A stretch of DNA of 64,000 nt. Source: Trichopria drosophilae (Eukaryota > Arthropoda > Insecta > Hymenoptera > Diapriidae). The number at the start of each line of letters is the position of its first letter. The first letter of the stretch is position 1. Shown here piece after piece: positions 24,250 to 35,640 of this stretch. Location: contig CM059587.1 of the NCBI GenBank assembly GCA_030407085.1, positions 93,739,001 through 93,803,000 of the forward strand, read 5' to 3'. Position numbers and translations under genes: made by a program. The notes under the pieces are model-generated. The model searched no databases. It worked only from the letters and a program-made list of their open reading frames with translations, and was not told the origin of the DNA.

Positions 24250-24950
24250 TAAAATCGTATCAAACATTCTCAGACGAGCCTTGGAACCAGTTCGCGCTCT
24301 CCGGACTGCAAAGCGCGCCAATATCCAGATTATAAAGTCCCATTGGACGCGGCTTTTCGCAACTGTCAAGAGAAGCAGACGGCAATTGGCGCGGCTTCAA
24401 GCGTTCGTTATTAATACTAGTCTCTCTCTCTCCTGTAGCCAAAATGGCGCATTAAGTGTTTTACTCCCTTTCCTCTTAAGAAGACTCGTGGTGGGGCAAT
24501 ATAAGGGGGACGGGTAGACGCAAAAAGGTACGAGGAGGGAGTTAGGGGGGGGGGATTTAAGGGAGAGTGCAACGAGAGAGAAGCACCTGTCTCCTCTAAA
24601 TCTTGCTACTTAAGCCGAGGCTGCGTCACGCTCTCGGCTTACACAGGGAAGTTCTCCTCTGTTAGTATCGCATTTAATTGGCTAGCGTGCTAGCGCTTAC
24701 CACACAAGCGCTATTTATATTCGCGAGTCGTTAGTTCATTACTCGCAATAAACAGTTTTTGAGTATTCGTGTATACGTACGCGGCCCAATAAGTTACGCA
24801 CACTGCGTTACGACTCGTTGCTCCTAGCGGTGAACACAACAACGAGCATATCTCTCAAATTTATTTGGGACGCTAATCGCCGATTGGGTAATTTCGTTGG
24901 AAACGCCGAAGATTCCTTTCGTTTCATAACTTACTCACGGCTAGAATAGG
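24250..24950. other. GC-richer island, possible promoter or enhancer region
   Basis: The local composition change is sharp. It holds a G10 run at 24545, many CpGs, inverted GCTAGCGTGCTAGC, and the pair AGCGCTT/AAGCGCT around 24692-24712. A small open frame exists on each strand but neither is protein-like. Placement upstream of a gene outside the window cannot be tested here. Confidence 0.3.
24712..24742 (+). promoter_or_regulatory. Weak TATA box plus initiator candidate
   Basis: TATTTATAT at 24712 is followed 26 bp later by TTCATTA (A at 24738), which fits the arthropod initiator TCAKTY loosely. The spacing is slightly short but tolerable. The GC-rich context favours it. No transcript evidence, so low confidence. 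Confidence 0.2.
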
Positions 24951-24999
24951 AAATAGATATGAAATGCATGAAAATCAACTAAATAATTTGTCAGCCATT

Positions 25000-25600
25000 T
25001 TGGAATCTCTATTTTCGAGTTTTTTAACTTTGACCTCGAAATTGTAAACAGTGCTCTAGCTGTCATGTTAAAATGATATAAATATTTTGAATTCGACTTT
25101 TTCTATCGGACAGTTAAAAGCGGCCATTTTGAATTCTTAAATTCATTGATTACTCTTAACGAGATTTTTAGACTTCTTTTCAAGGATATCTCCAAATAAT
25201 TCTTGAAGAGATTTTCATTGTCATATCCTGAAAAAAGAGTTCTTAAAGAAGTCTTACTTATGGCTTCTCATTTCGGATTATCTTTTCTCGGTAGTGACCT
25301 ATTTTGAATTCTTAAATTCTGAATTGGGTGTTGCAATCCAACGAACCTTTTGAAGTGATCTTTTAGAACTCTTTCCTAAGATGTCTTCAAAGACTGCATG
25401 GACAGGTCATCGACCTGATAGTGAAAAAAAAGAGCTTTTAAAGAAGCTTTCTTTACATATTAATGGCGATGAGGTTCTCAACTCGAAATCTCACATTTAC
25501 CTCATTTCAGATCATCCTTTTCCATTTAAAGCATTTTATAGTTGTGTGACCTAAGTGTCTTATAGTTAGCAGCCATTTTGGAATTTCCATTTTGAATTTT
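25000..25600 (+). repeat. Family G repeats (GCCATTTTGAATT words)
   Basis: CAGCCATTTTGGAATCTC (25010), GCGGCCATTTTGAATTC (25120), CCTATTTTGAATTC (25309) and CAGCCATTTTGGAATTTCC (25570) recur with TTTTTTAAACT-like and CTTAAATTC tails. Between them are AAGAGTTCTTAAAGAAGTCT words shared with families A and the array. 25180-25330 aligns to 21545-21760. AAAATGGC is also a YY1/Pho-type core, but its presence here follows from repetition. Confidence 0.5.
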
Positions 25601-25619
25601 TTAAACTACGGTTTATAAT

Positions 25620-25715
25620 CAGACCCGGACCCGTGGAATCGTTACATTCCTGATCAAGACCTGATAGAGCTTAAATATATTCAGGCAGAATCTGATCAGG
25701 GCCGTACAAAAATTT
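25620..25715. repeat. CCTGATCAAG/CAGATCAGGG word element
   Basis: TTACATTCCTGATCAAGACC and later GAATCTGATCAGGGCC resemble the interior of the 86-bp element at 29356 (GTTACACCCAGATCAGGGCC). Probably a relic of the same or a sister element. Confidence 0.35.
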
Positions 25716-26970
25716 CAATACGATAAATTAAATATGTCATGGTTAATTTTCTGATTCTAGGTTAACTCGATTGGAGTAAGAAACCGATTCTCTTTCGTTG
25801 TTAGAATAGGTTATGTTAAAACTGGTGTTTCATTACAAACTTTTATACATTAGTCACAACACATTTCTACCTAGTACATACATTTTAATAACTTTGATAA
25901 AAGTCACATTTTATTTTTTTAATCGCTATTTTAATTTTGTTGTTATTATTAGAAGGATGGCAGCCGATGTTCATGATCAGATGTATCAAGTCGGTATTTT
26001 ACTTTTAGGTTAGAAAAAACGTCTTGATCGAATTATTAATATACAAAGTAACACTTCTCACGACACTGTGATTATTAAGACAAAAAATTTTCGGTAATTT
26101 CAAAAGAAGAATAAAATGGAATTAATCAAAATTCGCACCGTGAGATACGAGTAAAAACCAAAAGATATGACGCTGATTCCACCTTTAGCATTAATTCAAT
26201 TACGTACGTGAATGCAATCACAAGAAATGAACGAAATCGGTATCGAATCCGCAAAGTACCTATATTTTTTTACGCAATCGATTTGAGCCTTCTTCTATTC
26301 GATATTCCTCCGTATTATTTTCCCGGCAAGGAAATAAGGAATGAATGAGAAAAGGGGAATCTTTGACCGAGTCACGAGAAGCTGATCTTGCGGCTACTGA
26401 AGACGGAACAAAAAACGGGGTTCTCGGTCGAAATCAATTTCGTACTGTGGTGTTTATATCGGAGTCATTACGTCAAAATGCGCTTACCCCGTTTTATGGC
26501 GTTTACGTTTCAAGACGATTTTTACGAGCTTCCAATATAGCCTTTAAGTGCCAGACATTTTTAGCGATTGTTTATCTTTTAATTGCGAAATAAAACTATC
26601 AGTCTTAAATTTGATGTTCGGTCAGAAATATCGTCCAACACTTGTATTGTTGTGTGGTTTATGGGGATTCCAGATCCAAATAAACTTCTAAATGTATCGT
26701 TTATACAAATTAAATTTTTCGAAATTATATTGAAAGTTGACTGTTTAACGAAATTTGAAAAATAAACTAAATATAGAATTCAATTCAATTTAGTTAAATT
26801 TGGTTATACTAATTAAATGTAGGAAATTGATTTTACAACGTTATTAGAAATGTTATCATTTAAATTAGTAGAGACTATTTTTAATTATAGAGGCCGGACA
26901 AAGGCACAAGCAGTGCAAACATTAAAAGTTGCTCTTCCGACCGGTAGTCGCCGTCATAACTCAATCAATT
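25716..26970. other. No gene recognised
   Basis: TTTTAGGTTAGAAAAAAC at 26006 also occurs at 32039. Around 26160-26600 the DNA is somewhat GC-richer, with an 82-codon unrecognised open frame (26345-26593). Confidence 0.35.
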
Positions 26971-26978
26971 CCTTTTAA

Positions 26979-28297
26979 CCCATTAACGTCAAGTAGGACA
27001 CTTTTTTCGCTTCAATTTCAATAAAGAATTTCATATGAAAATCCAAGTTCAAATAAATTGAAAGGTATATATGTCTTACTATTTTCGAGGTCGCTCTTTT
27101 CAGTGCTGTTGTCAACATTGAGCTATCTTAATTAGAAAATTAAATATGGCGATTTAAATGTCAAAATAACGCGAAAAATCGAGTGTTCTTTTTTATAAAA
27201 CATTTCTTTCTCATCGAAAGAATATTTGTCGTCAGAAAATTTCTTCATTAAACGTGGACCCAATAGTTACAGTATCAAGATTAATTTTTTAAATATTTAA
27301 AAACTAACATGGTGACCACAAAATGGCGACCCGAATGACAAATTTCTAATTAAAACTTAACAATTGTTTTTCTTGAAAACTATAGACTTCAGAAAACATT
27401 TTTTAAGAATAAATACGTTTTAAAATGAGTCAAAAAATGCTCTCAAATTTTTCCAGAATATATTGTTAAAATTTTTTATTTTTCAAAAATTCGAAAAATC
27501 GAAATTTTTAAAAAGGTCGTCTAAAAAATCTGAAAAAATTTGAGAGTATTCTTTGACCAATTCGAAGATATTTTTGTACTAAGGAAATTTTTTCTAAAGT
27601 CTACAGTTTTCAAGAAAAAAAAATTGCTAGTCTCGAAATCTAGAAAAGTTTAATCATTTTTTTGCTTGAAAACTGTAGACTTTAGAAAAAATTTCCTTAC
27701 AACAAAAATGTCTTCGAATTGGTCAAAGAATACTCTCAAATTTTTTCAGATTTTTTGGACGACTTTTTTAAAAATTTCGAGTTTTCGAATTTTTGAAAAA
27801 TAAAAAATTTTAACACTATATTCTGGAAAAATTTGAGAGCATTTTTTGACTCATTCTAAAACGTATTTATTCGTAGAAAATTTTTTCTGAAGTCTATAGT
27901 TTTCAAGAAAAACTATTGTTACGTTTTAATTAGAAATTTGTCATTGGAGTCGCCATTTTGTGATTAACATGTTAGTTTTTAAATATTAAAAAAATTTATC
28001 TTAATACTATAACTATTGGGTCCACGTTTAATAAAGAAATTTTCTGACGACAAATATTCTTTCGATGAGAAAGAAATGTTTTATAAAAAAGAAAACTCGA
28101 TTTTTCGCGTTATTTTGACATTTAAATCGCCATATTTAATTTTTAACTAAGATAGCTCAATGTTGACAACAGCACTGAAAAGAGCGACCTCGAAAATAGT
28201 AAGACATATACCTTTCAATTTATTTGAAGTTGGATTTTCATATGAAATTTTTGACTGAAATTTAAGTGGAAAAAGTGTCCTTCTTGACGTTAATGGG
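26979..28297. mobile_element. 1.32-kb near-perfect palindromic element flanked by TTAA/TCAA
   Basis: The left arm starts CCCATTAACGTCAAG right after TTAA (26975-26978). The right arm ends CTTGACGTTAATGGG right before TCAA (28298-28301), a TTAA with one change. The arms, each about 650 bp, match from end to end with scattered substitutions: for example GTGTTGTCAACATTGAGC-like, GGACCCAATAGTTA, GACTTCAGAAAA and TTTGAGAGTATTCTTTGACC each recur inverted. The unpaired centre is about 27627-27655. TTAA targets and CCC starts are the signature of piggyBac-type transposition, so this is read as a foldback piggyBac-like MITE. No transposase frame. If transcribed, it would give a long hairpin RNA. Confidence 0.9.
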
Positions 28298-28300
28298 TCA

Positions 28301-28674
28301 AAGGGATTCTAAAGTGCTCCGCCGATAAAGTAGGTATTTTCACTATAGAACCATAAATAAAAAATTACTGAATCCATTTTTCAATATTCGGGCTCGGTAA
28401 GGGCAATTCAAACCATTATACACGATATCCTAGAAAAATTCAAAGAAATTAATTGAGAACTGACCGAGAATTTTCGGAAATAAGTGATTTTTATTTAATT
28501 CCGAGAATTCCTCGACAGGTAAATTAATGTCTTTGGAATTTTCTAGGAAAACGTCTATAGTAATTAGAATTGCCTTTACAGATCCCGAATTTTGAAAATG
28601 TTATTCAGTATCTTTAATTTACGTTTATTAGTGAAATTTCCTACCTTATCGGCGGACCACTTTAGAACCCCCTT
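28301..28674. mobile_element. 374-bp inverted-repeat element (family F) abutting the palindrome
   Basis: Left end AAGGGATTCTAAAGTGCTCC and inverted right end AAGGGGGTTCTAAAGTGGTC continue inward as CGCCGATAAAGTAGG against CGCCGATAAGGTAGG. The match goes on through ATTCGGG(C/A)TC and AAGGCAATTC, so almost the whole element folds back. It begins where the TTAA-type element ends. No frame of note. Confidence 0.8.
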
Positions 28675-28711
28675 AATTTAATTATTTAGCATTCGTTAGT
28701 TGGCGGTATAT

Positions 28712-28920
28712 AATAAATAAAATCACCTTTACAGAACCCGAATTTTGATCAATTCACCAGACATTTTTTATATTCGATTTTCAGCGTAAAATCCCTACTT
28801 TGTCAGCGTAGCAGTTTAGTACCGCCTTATTTTCGAAAAATTGTTTTCGTCACTTTTTATTTACGGTTTTTAATAAAAATGGCTACCTTATGGATAGAGC
28901 ACTTTAGGACCCCCTTGAAA
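28712..28920 (+). repeat. Two further diverged copies of the family F right arm
   Basis: CCTTTACAGAACCCGAATTTTG (28722) to GTAGCAGTTTAGTACCGCC (28832), and TTTTTAATAAAAATGGCTACC to GAGCACTTTAGGACCCCC (28916), follow the right arm of 28301-28674 in the same order and orientation. This gives three right ends in a row. Confidence 0.55.
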
Positions 28921-29169
28921 AAAATGAGTTTTGATTTACTAGGTAAACTTACAATCACGTATTTCACTAATTTATTAAGTGATTACCGTTATTTACTTAT
29001 TCAGTTAGTACTTGTGTACTAATTATTAGTAGCCCAACTTTCTTTTTCAGTTAGTAGACGTTTAAACGCCAGTAGTAAAATTCTGCTATTCAGATTGACG
29101 GTGCACACAAAAACTTTGATTGACATTCTAAAGATTTCCATTTCGTAAAGCTGTGTATTTTTTAATTTA

Positions 29170-29500
29170 CAGTAGAGTCTCGATATATGTACCCACTCGG
29201 TTTCTCACTTCCCTCTCCCTTTCCGTTATATTTGCCAAAAGAAGTGGAGCGCCGCTTCTCCTACTCTCCTCGGTTACGTTACGTCAGTCACGGCAGGCCC
29301 TTCCTGAGGTCCCAGCGCGAAAGGTGGGGGAAAAAGAGAGTGGCGACAGGAATATCCCGAGTAGAAATTTATTAGGGCTCTGCTCAGGCCTGACCAGACG
29401 CGTTACACCCAGATCAGGGCCTGAACAAATTTCTACTCGGGATATAACAAAACGGAACTGGGGAAATATGCTGGAACGTAAGTATATCAAGAGGCAAATA
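29170..29500. mobile_element. CAGTAGAGTC MITE, copy 1, right end lost, with nested 86-bp insertion
   Basis: The left end CAGTAGAGTCTCGATATATG follows TA (29168-29169). The interior CAGGCCCTTCCTGAGG, AAGGTGGGGGAAAA and GAGAG(T/C)GG matches 36340-36480, whose right end is the same sequence inverted. The expected right end is not found near 29500. Frames of 131, 62 and 68 codons here are overlapping shadows in GC-richer DNA. TA target and CAGTAG ends point to a pogo/mariner-type origin. Confidence 0.75.
29356..29441. mobile_element. 86-bp insertion element with CCCGAGTAGAAATTT ends and ATAT duplication
   Basis: The ends CCCGAGTAGAAATTTATT and, inverted, CCCGAGTAGAAATTTGTT differ at one position of 18. 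ATAT flanks both sides (29352-29355 and 29442-29445). The sister copy near 36440 reads AAATATAAC without the insertion, giving a clean empty site. The interior carries AGGCCTGACC and AGATCAGGGCCTG words. Far too short to code. Confidence 0.85.
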
Positions 29501-30390
29501 TACAGTCAGTTTCTTGACTCTTTCAATGCAGATTTTAGTAACATATAACTATCTTTTGTTTATTTAAAATATCTCTAAAACTTGATTTGTCTTCTTCCCA
29601 ACATTTTTTATGTTCAAATTGTAAAAAATGTCTTGAATTAATTATTTTTAATTAATCATGTAAATTATTCAGTATGAGCGTTTATTCTAAAGTTCAAGAG
29701 ATAAATTTAACTATAATGAGAATGATTCATTTTGAACAAAAAATTCAATTCAATATAATTGAAATATAATTCATTAGTTATTTGATGTTTAATAGATTAT
29801 TCGCGAAGATTAATTTTTTAAATGAAAATTGTTTAATTAATAATTAAGAAGTATTGAATTCAAATAAAAACTTTCATACCTCAAAAGACGTCAATATCAC
29901 CTAGAAGCAGTACTAGTGTTGAATACATGTTTGTCACTATTATTAATTATGCACGCTGTTAGTAAGTATATTTAACAAAGTTCATGATTAGCAAAGCAAT
30001 TCTTAGTTGCAATAACTTAATTAATTCGTTTTTAGTGTAGAAACTAAACCGATACTGAAAAGAGGCACTAAAACGATACTGAGACTAAAACGACACTGGG
30101 CGAATTGTTGAAATTTCAATAAAATTTTAGAAAGCATTTTTCATAAATATTACTGAAAATTAAGAATTGATGTAACTGAAAAAAGTAATAAATGTGTATA
30201 TTAATTTAAACGTAAACGTCGTGACTTAAATGCATTAAATGTGTTTTTAATGAATTTGAATGACATTTAATTTACTTGAAATGATTTGAAAATCCATTTC
30301 ATCCTTTTAGACCTTAGTAATATTTGATTATTTGTCTACTAGTCAGTATATTATGAAAACGTTTTGAAATTACAGAACGAAAATTGAGCC
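29501..30390. other. AT-rich DNA, no feature recognised
   Basis: No repeat or coding signal seen in this stretch. Confidence 0.4.
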
Positions 30391-30472
30391 ACTCTATTAG
30401 AAGAGTAAATTCTAACTCTTAACGAGTGCGAATCTCACTCAAGGAGTGATAACTTACTCTGTTTGGAGTGAG
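30391..30472. repeat. String of four ACTC...GAGT hairpins
   Basis: ACTC and GAGT alternate four times in 80 bp with loops of 8, 5, 3 and 6 bases, at steps of 24, 22 and 19 bp. The preceding AAATTGAGCCACTCT matches GAATTGAGCCATTCT ahead of a similar string at 56064, so this is an interspersed family and not chance. Confidence 0.65.
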
Positions 30473-32030
30473 ACATTACCCTTTCAGTGGAGTAGCTAGA
30501 TCAATCCATTATGAATTAATATTTACTCCAAGAAATTTACAGAGAAAAAACATGTATTTGTAGTTTTTTACTATTTCTATTGTAACAATTTTACTATTTT
30601 GATGAAACAATTAATTATTTAAAAAAGTTACGCAGTAATTTTAGAAAACAAATAAATATTATGAGTGGTGCAACTAGTTTCTCATTAGTATTCTTCGTAA
30701 TCGTCACTTCTCGAGATTTCAATACTAACACTAGATGGTTATTATTCGTTTCAATCCCGTCTATTAGTGTTCGTTTGTAATTACTACTAACGCATTTGCG
30801 TATAATTATGTAAAATACCATACTTTGCGATGTATCAGCAAATCGAGAATGATTGCTATGCATAATGCTAGTACAGTCGTGAATATTTACTAAACGTGCA
30901 AAAAAAGTATGTTTACATAGTATCGTTATCGATACACTGAGTGTTTTTTAATCAGCACTACTATCTTGTTGTGTTTACTTTCAATTTGTTAGTGATTTTT
31001 AATTCTGAGTATTTTAAGTACTTTTATTATGTAGATTTTTAAAAACTTTTCCGGAATGGCATAAAAATATTAATATTTTCTGAACGGTGAAATAAAGTCT
31101 ACTTACATATTCAACCTGTTTCCTAAATGTAAAAAAAAACTGAAAAATGTAGAAATGAAAAAAAAGGACGGACAAAATGTTAATTAACATCATGAATTAT
31201 TCGATTAAAATTATGCAGGACAATTCAGAACGTAATTAAAATATGATAAACCAAAATACAAAGAAGTGTAGTTGTTGTTGCTGTTCTCTGTTCAATTGAA
31301 ACAAAAACACTTTGTACATAATCACAGATAACCAGCCGAAAATGGTCCACTTTCGGAATAAGTTTTGATTGAAAATCGGTAACTATTCACTTAATTTCGA
31401 GTGAGTTTCATAATTTCAAATCGAGTGAATTCATGTTTAGACAATTGGCACAAATCCAATCCACAGGGAGAAAGTCATAAAAAATCAATAAAAATTATGA
31501 TTTGTCGCAATTTTTCTTGTTGGTTAAAAAAAATGGAAATGTCGCAAAATGTTTCCAATAAAAGTTGTAGATCTGCTCACAATACATATTTTACATTGAA
31601 TACATTTTCGGAGTTTTCAATATTTAACGGAATAAACAGGAATAGTGATGAAAAATAATAATTTTTATGAATTTTTCACGTTTTTCACTAAGTAAATAGC
31701 ATCTGCGTCAACATTTTTTAAAATAAACGAAAAGAATCCGAGTAATCTTGATCTTAAAACAACGTTTATCCTGGTTTCAATGCATTGATTTTCAAAAAAG
31801 AAATCAATATAGAACGAAAATGGCTGTAAGGATTTTGAAAATGTTTGCTTGAAGATGGTCCATAAGCAATCTGGAATCGCATTAAAAAAGCAATTTCGAT
31901 GTGCTTTTCACCGTTGATTTAAATACCATTTAATAACACCGTGAATTGCTTACTCTCAGTGGGATATTCATGTTACGACCAAAAAATTGTTAATGTTTTG
32001 TATATCGTGCGTCTTTATTATTACTGACTA
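30473..32030. other. AT-rich DNA, no gene recognised
   Basis: A few GAGTGA/CGAGTGA words near 31395-31430 recall the ACTC/GAGT family. Nothing else stands out. Confidence 0.35.
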
Positions 32031-32038
32031 ATCTAATT

Positions 32039-32560
32039 TTTAGGTTAGAAAAAACTTCAATCTCATGTGTATGGATCTAATTACTGCTAATTTTCTGTAA
32101 AGTATTACGTTGAACCTTCAATAGGACAGTGAAACAGAGACTCAATCGGTAACATCATTCGACATCATCTTCATCATCATACATTACCACCATTTCCAAG
32201 TGTATTGTGAACTTACGTTTTTATCGAACATCACTATCAACATCGTCATCATTTATTGTCGTTTAATTTGGATTTTGACATCCTAAATTACAATGTAATG
32301 TTATAATTTTACTAATATCACTGTTTATCTTACTGTAAGGTGATTAATAAACAAATGGCTCTGTATAAATAATAATATGGTTCGCCCACTGATTTTCCCG
32401 GACGGGAAAAAATATCGTCCCAGCTGTTGGAGCTTATCACATTTAAAGCGAAAGAAAAAAATCTGCAAATTCATGAATCACACTCGTCACTTTTTCCGCC
32501 ACAGAACATCAACATCATACCAACATATTCGTCATCATCATCGCACGAAAAAAGGTACAT
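32039..32560. repeat. ATC-rich degenerate repeat
   Basis: CATCATCTTCATCATCATAC (32160), CATCACTATCAACATCGTC (32230) and CATATTCGTCATCATCATCG (32523) resemble the 2-3 kb block. The leading TTTTAGGTTAGAAAAAAC matches 26006. Confidence 0.45.
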
Positions 32561-32839
32561 CCCATTGAACTAAAAATCTGTATTATCTGACGTCACATTG
32601 ATTCTTTAATTATTACCATCTTGGATATTTATAATCTAACATCTTCAGCCAACTGTTAAATGAAAAATATGAAACTTTCTACTTTAATATACCTAATTTT
32701 ACAATTTCTGAACCATCAAAAGGTCATTTTTAATCATTTGTATTCAGTAAACTACAAGCATGTTCAAAATGACTAAAATCAGATTTTTGAAAAAACATTT
32801 TCATTGCAAAATTATGAAGGGATAGTAACAAATTTCAGG

Positions 32840-33780
32840 TTTGCCAAGTCACTGAAGACTTCTTCCTGAAGCGTAATAGCAGTAGCAAGTTTGAACGAAT
32901 TCGCGCGAATCTCGTTAATTGGCTAATAGAACGTCGGGAGGACGCTCGGTTTCTTGTGTGATTAATTAGTCTCGGCAAGGGGTTTGTTTTTGTTCGGGAC
33001 CTCGCATTTGCCTCATAGCCGGTCCTCAGCATTTTCAATCTCAAAGCGCTTCTTCTGCGTCCCGTTAATTAATCTTGGGATGCAAATTATTTTCCGCAAA
33101 CTGTCACGAAGCTTCGAATTGAGTTCGCACAAAAAGAATGCGTAGCGTCAAGGTTCGATTAACGACAAATGAGTTTCGCTACATTTTGGTTATGTTTTCG
33201 ATATCCAAAAATAACGACATTCAATTCAAAATTTACTAGAATTCGAACATTTGCAGGTTAAAAATTTGGCATGCTGGATGTCCAATGTTTTTAGGAGTAT
33301 ATGTATAGTAAATTCGACCAAACAAAGGCAAAGATTTCGATAATGTGATAATACAAAATGTAAAAGGATAAACGATAAGTGAAAACACAAAAACCTTTTG
33401 GACTGTTGACGATACGACGAATCGAAGATGCATCATCAACCGCATCCAGGAACCATCCCGAAGCTTCTCGATGTTTATGGCATTGTGGATGATTTATGGT
33501 TTATTTATGCGTAGGGAGCTTCTCTTTGTAATAAGAATACCAGACGCGCACTGCAACTGCCTCTCTTACGAATAAACGACAGCCATTTAAGAGGCCCTTA
33601 ACTCCTTTTAGTGCCCCGGGCCAGAGCTGCAATCTACATGTGAAATTTGATCCTCCGGTAACTTCACATTCTAGCTCTTTGTAGCGTCTATAACTAAATT
33701 GTGTCAGAGTTCCTTTCTTCAAATTTTCGATTTGTTACCACAGTGCGAAACGAGCGCACTCTTCCCGGAAATGAGATCAA
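32840..33780. other. Two GC-richer patches (32840-33130 and 33460-33780)
   Basis: CpG and GC rise in both patches. Minus-strand frames of 69 and 73 codons lie in them but have no recognised domain. Possible conserved noncoding DNA. Confidence 0.2.
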
Positions 33781-34149
33781 ATTATTGTAATCGTCGGCTC
33801 TTATGAATACCTCCCATAAATTCGTGGGTGTTCTACACTTTTATAACAATGCATTTTGCACCAAACAATAAGAAGAAACAAAATTTAGAAGAGGCATGCA
33901 GCTAATTTGTCTCTTTTCAACTGCTGCAAAATCATTGGGAAAAATTGTTTAAATGCTGACAAATTTCAACGCGAGAAATAATACCATTTAACAATATCGA
34001 TTGCAAAAATAATAGAAAAACTTTTAAATTTCGATTATGAAATTTATAAACCTCAATATGGCAGATATTTTATTTTACATGCTCATAAGTTGGTCGTATA
34101 TATAAATGTATTTATAACATTTGGTATGATGTATTTATACTAAACATTG

Positions 34150-35170
34150 AATCAAAATGGCGGACGAAAGTTTTAAACGTGTTTTAATTTATAAAAATAG
34201 CTATCTTGATTTCTATCGTCTTGATGGTTCGAAATATCATAGCATATTTTTGGTACTGAAAATGGCGAATTCAATATGGCGGATGAAATTTCGGTTAAAA
34301 TATTTCCATACAAAATGGAACATCTGGATTTGTACCAATTGGGAATGTCATAGCATGTTTTTTACTTTTTGTTTTTAATGGCGAGTGGGAACATTTTCTT
34401 AAAGTTTGCACATTCAAAATGGCGAACACTTTATGGAGAATGGATTTTTTAATACGGACCGATATTTCCAAACTTGCTATGTTTTGTTTGTAACTCGGTA
34501 CACTTGTCTTAATATGATGACTTCAATGATAAAACAAATATGGCGGACTTGATTATATTGTAGAGTCTTTAAAAATTCTTGATGATATTGTAGAGTAGTT
34601 TTAAAATTCAAAATGGCTTTCACCACACTTGAAATCCATTTCTGAAATATTCATTGTAGCAATATTTGTAAAAATGGTATGTGTTTTAGTTAGTAATTAC
34701 TAAGATGTTCATATATTTTAGTATAAAAAATGGCGAATTTAATATGGCAGATAAAGTTTTAACAAATCTGTATATTGATTTTATTCGTTTACATACCATA
34801 AATGTCCAATGTTTCGGACGACGAAAATGGACTATTACTCGTTTGGGAGCGTTTCTGTGATTTTCAAAATGGTGGATTTAATATGGCGGCCAGGATTTTT
34901 AGATACACCTGTCGAATATGTTTTAACTTAAAAATGCCGGTTAATATATAGTTAGTAATCGTTAAAAATTGCTCAAGATTATGAAACATTCTGGTTATGG
35001 TACTAAAAATGGTAGCTCCAATATGGCGGATGAAAATGAAATAAATTTAATCAGTTAATGTCCTTTTCTGATCTTCAAAATGGTAGATTCAATATGGCGT
35101 GCAAATTTTTTTTAAGTATGTGTCTGAGCTAAAATGGTGGATCCAATATGGCGGATACAAATTAAATAAA
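34150..35170 (+). repeat. Block of AAAATGGCGRA / CAATATGGCGGAT words
   Basis: At least ten ATGGCG-type words occur in 1 kb, several as a doublet AAAATGGYGRATTYAATATG followed by GCGGAT (for example at 34260, 34730, 34867, 35009, 35078 and 35132). Intervals of roughly 55-140 bp suggest a decayed tandem repeat. The word matches the YY1/Pho consensus AANATGGCG. The 73-codon frame at 34157 is a reading of the repeat. Confidence 0.6.
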
Positions 35171-35339
35171 TCAAATTAATTTAATTTTCATAAGTCAATT
35201 TGAGAGAGAAAAAAACCGTTATATAGTATTTTTTCGAAATCGTTCAACCTTGTTGTCACACGTTAAACTTAGGTAACAGCAGCGAAATCGTTCTTAAGGT
35301 AATTTTGAGGTTTTTCGTTATGTGCGCGAAATGAGATTT

Positions 35340-35640
35340 TAACGCGTCGTTTAATGGCGACTTTCGGGTGTTCTAATTCGTTTCCTCTATATCTTTTTTA
35401 ATTTAACCCGCAGGTAGACGCTACGAGAAAGAGAAAGCATACGGCACTACCGTCTTACGTATGCACGCCCGACGGTGGTGGTAAACGATAACATAAACTC
35501 CTGGCTTTTTACGATTATTGCTTCCCCGAGTTGTCATTGCAGCCGCGAGTCGCCTGCGCCACCACAGATAATACGACTCTCCTTTACAGTGTTTTCAAGT
35601 GTTTAACGCTGTACTTAAGGCCGTCGTCGCAGTGAATTTA
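35340..35640. other. GC-richer island, candidate conserved noncoding DNA
   Basis: Abrupt rise in CpG and loss of AT homopolymers, with no open frame of note. Flanked by AT-rich repeats on the left. Confidence 0.25.

Noticed and set aside
29153..29548. 131-codon plus frame as a gene
   Set aside because: It lies across the CAGTAGAGTC MITE and its nested 86-bp insertion.
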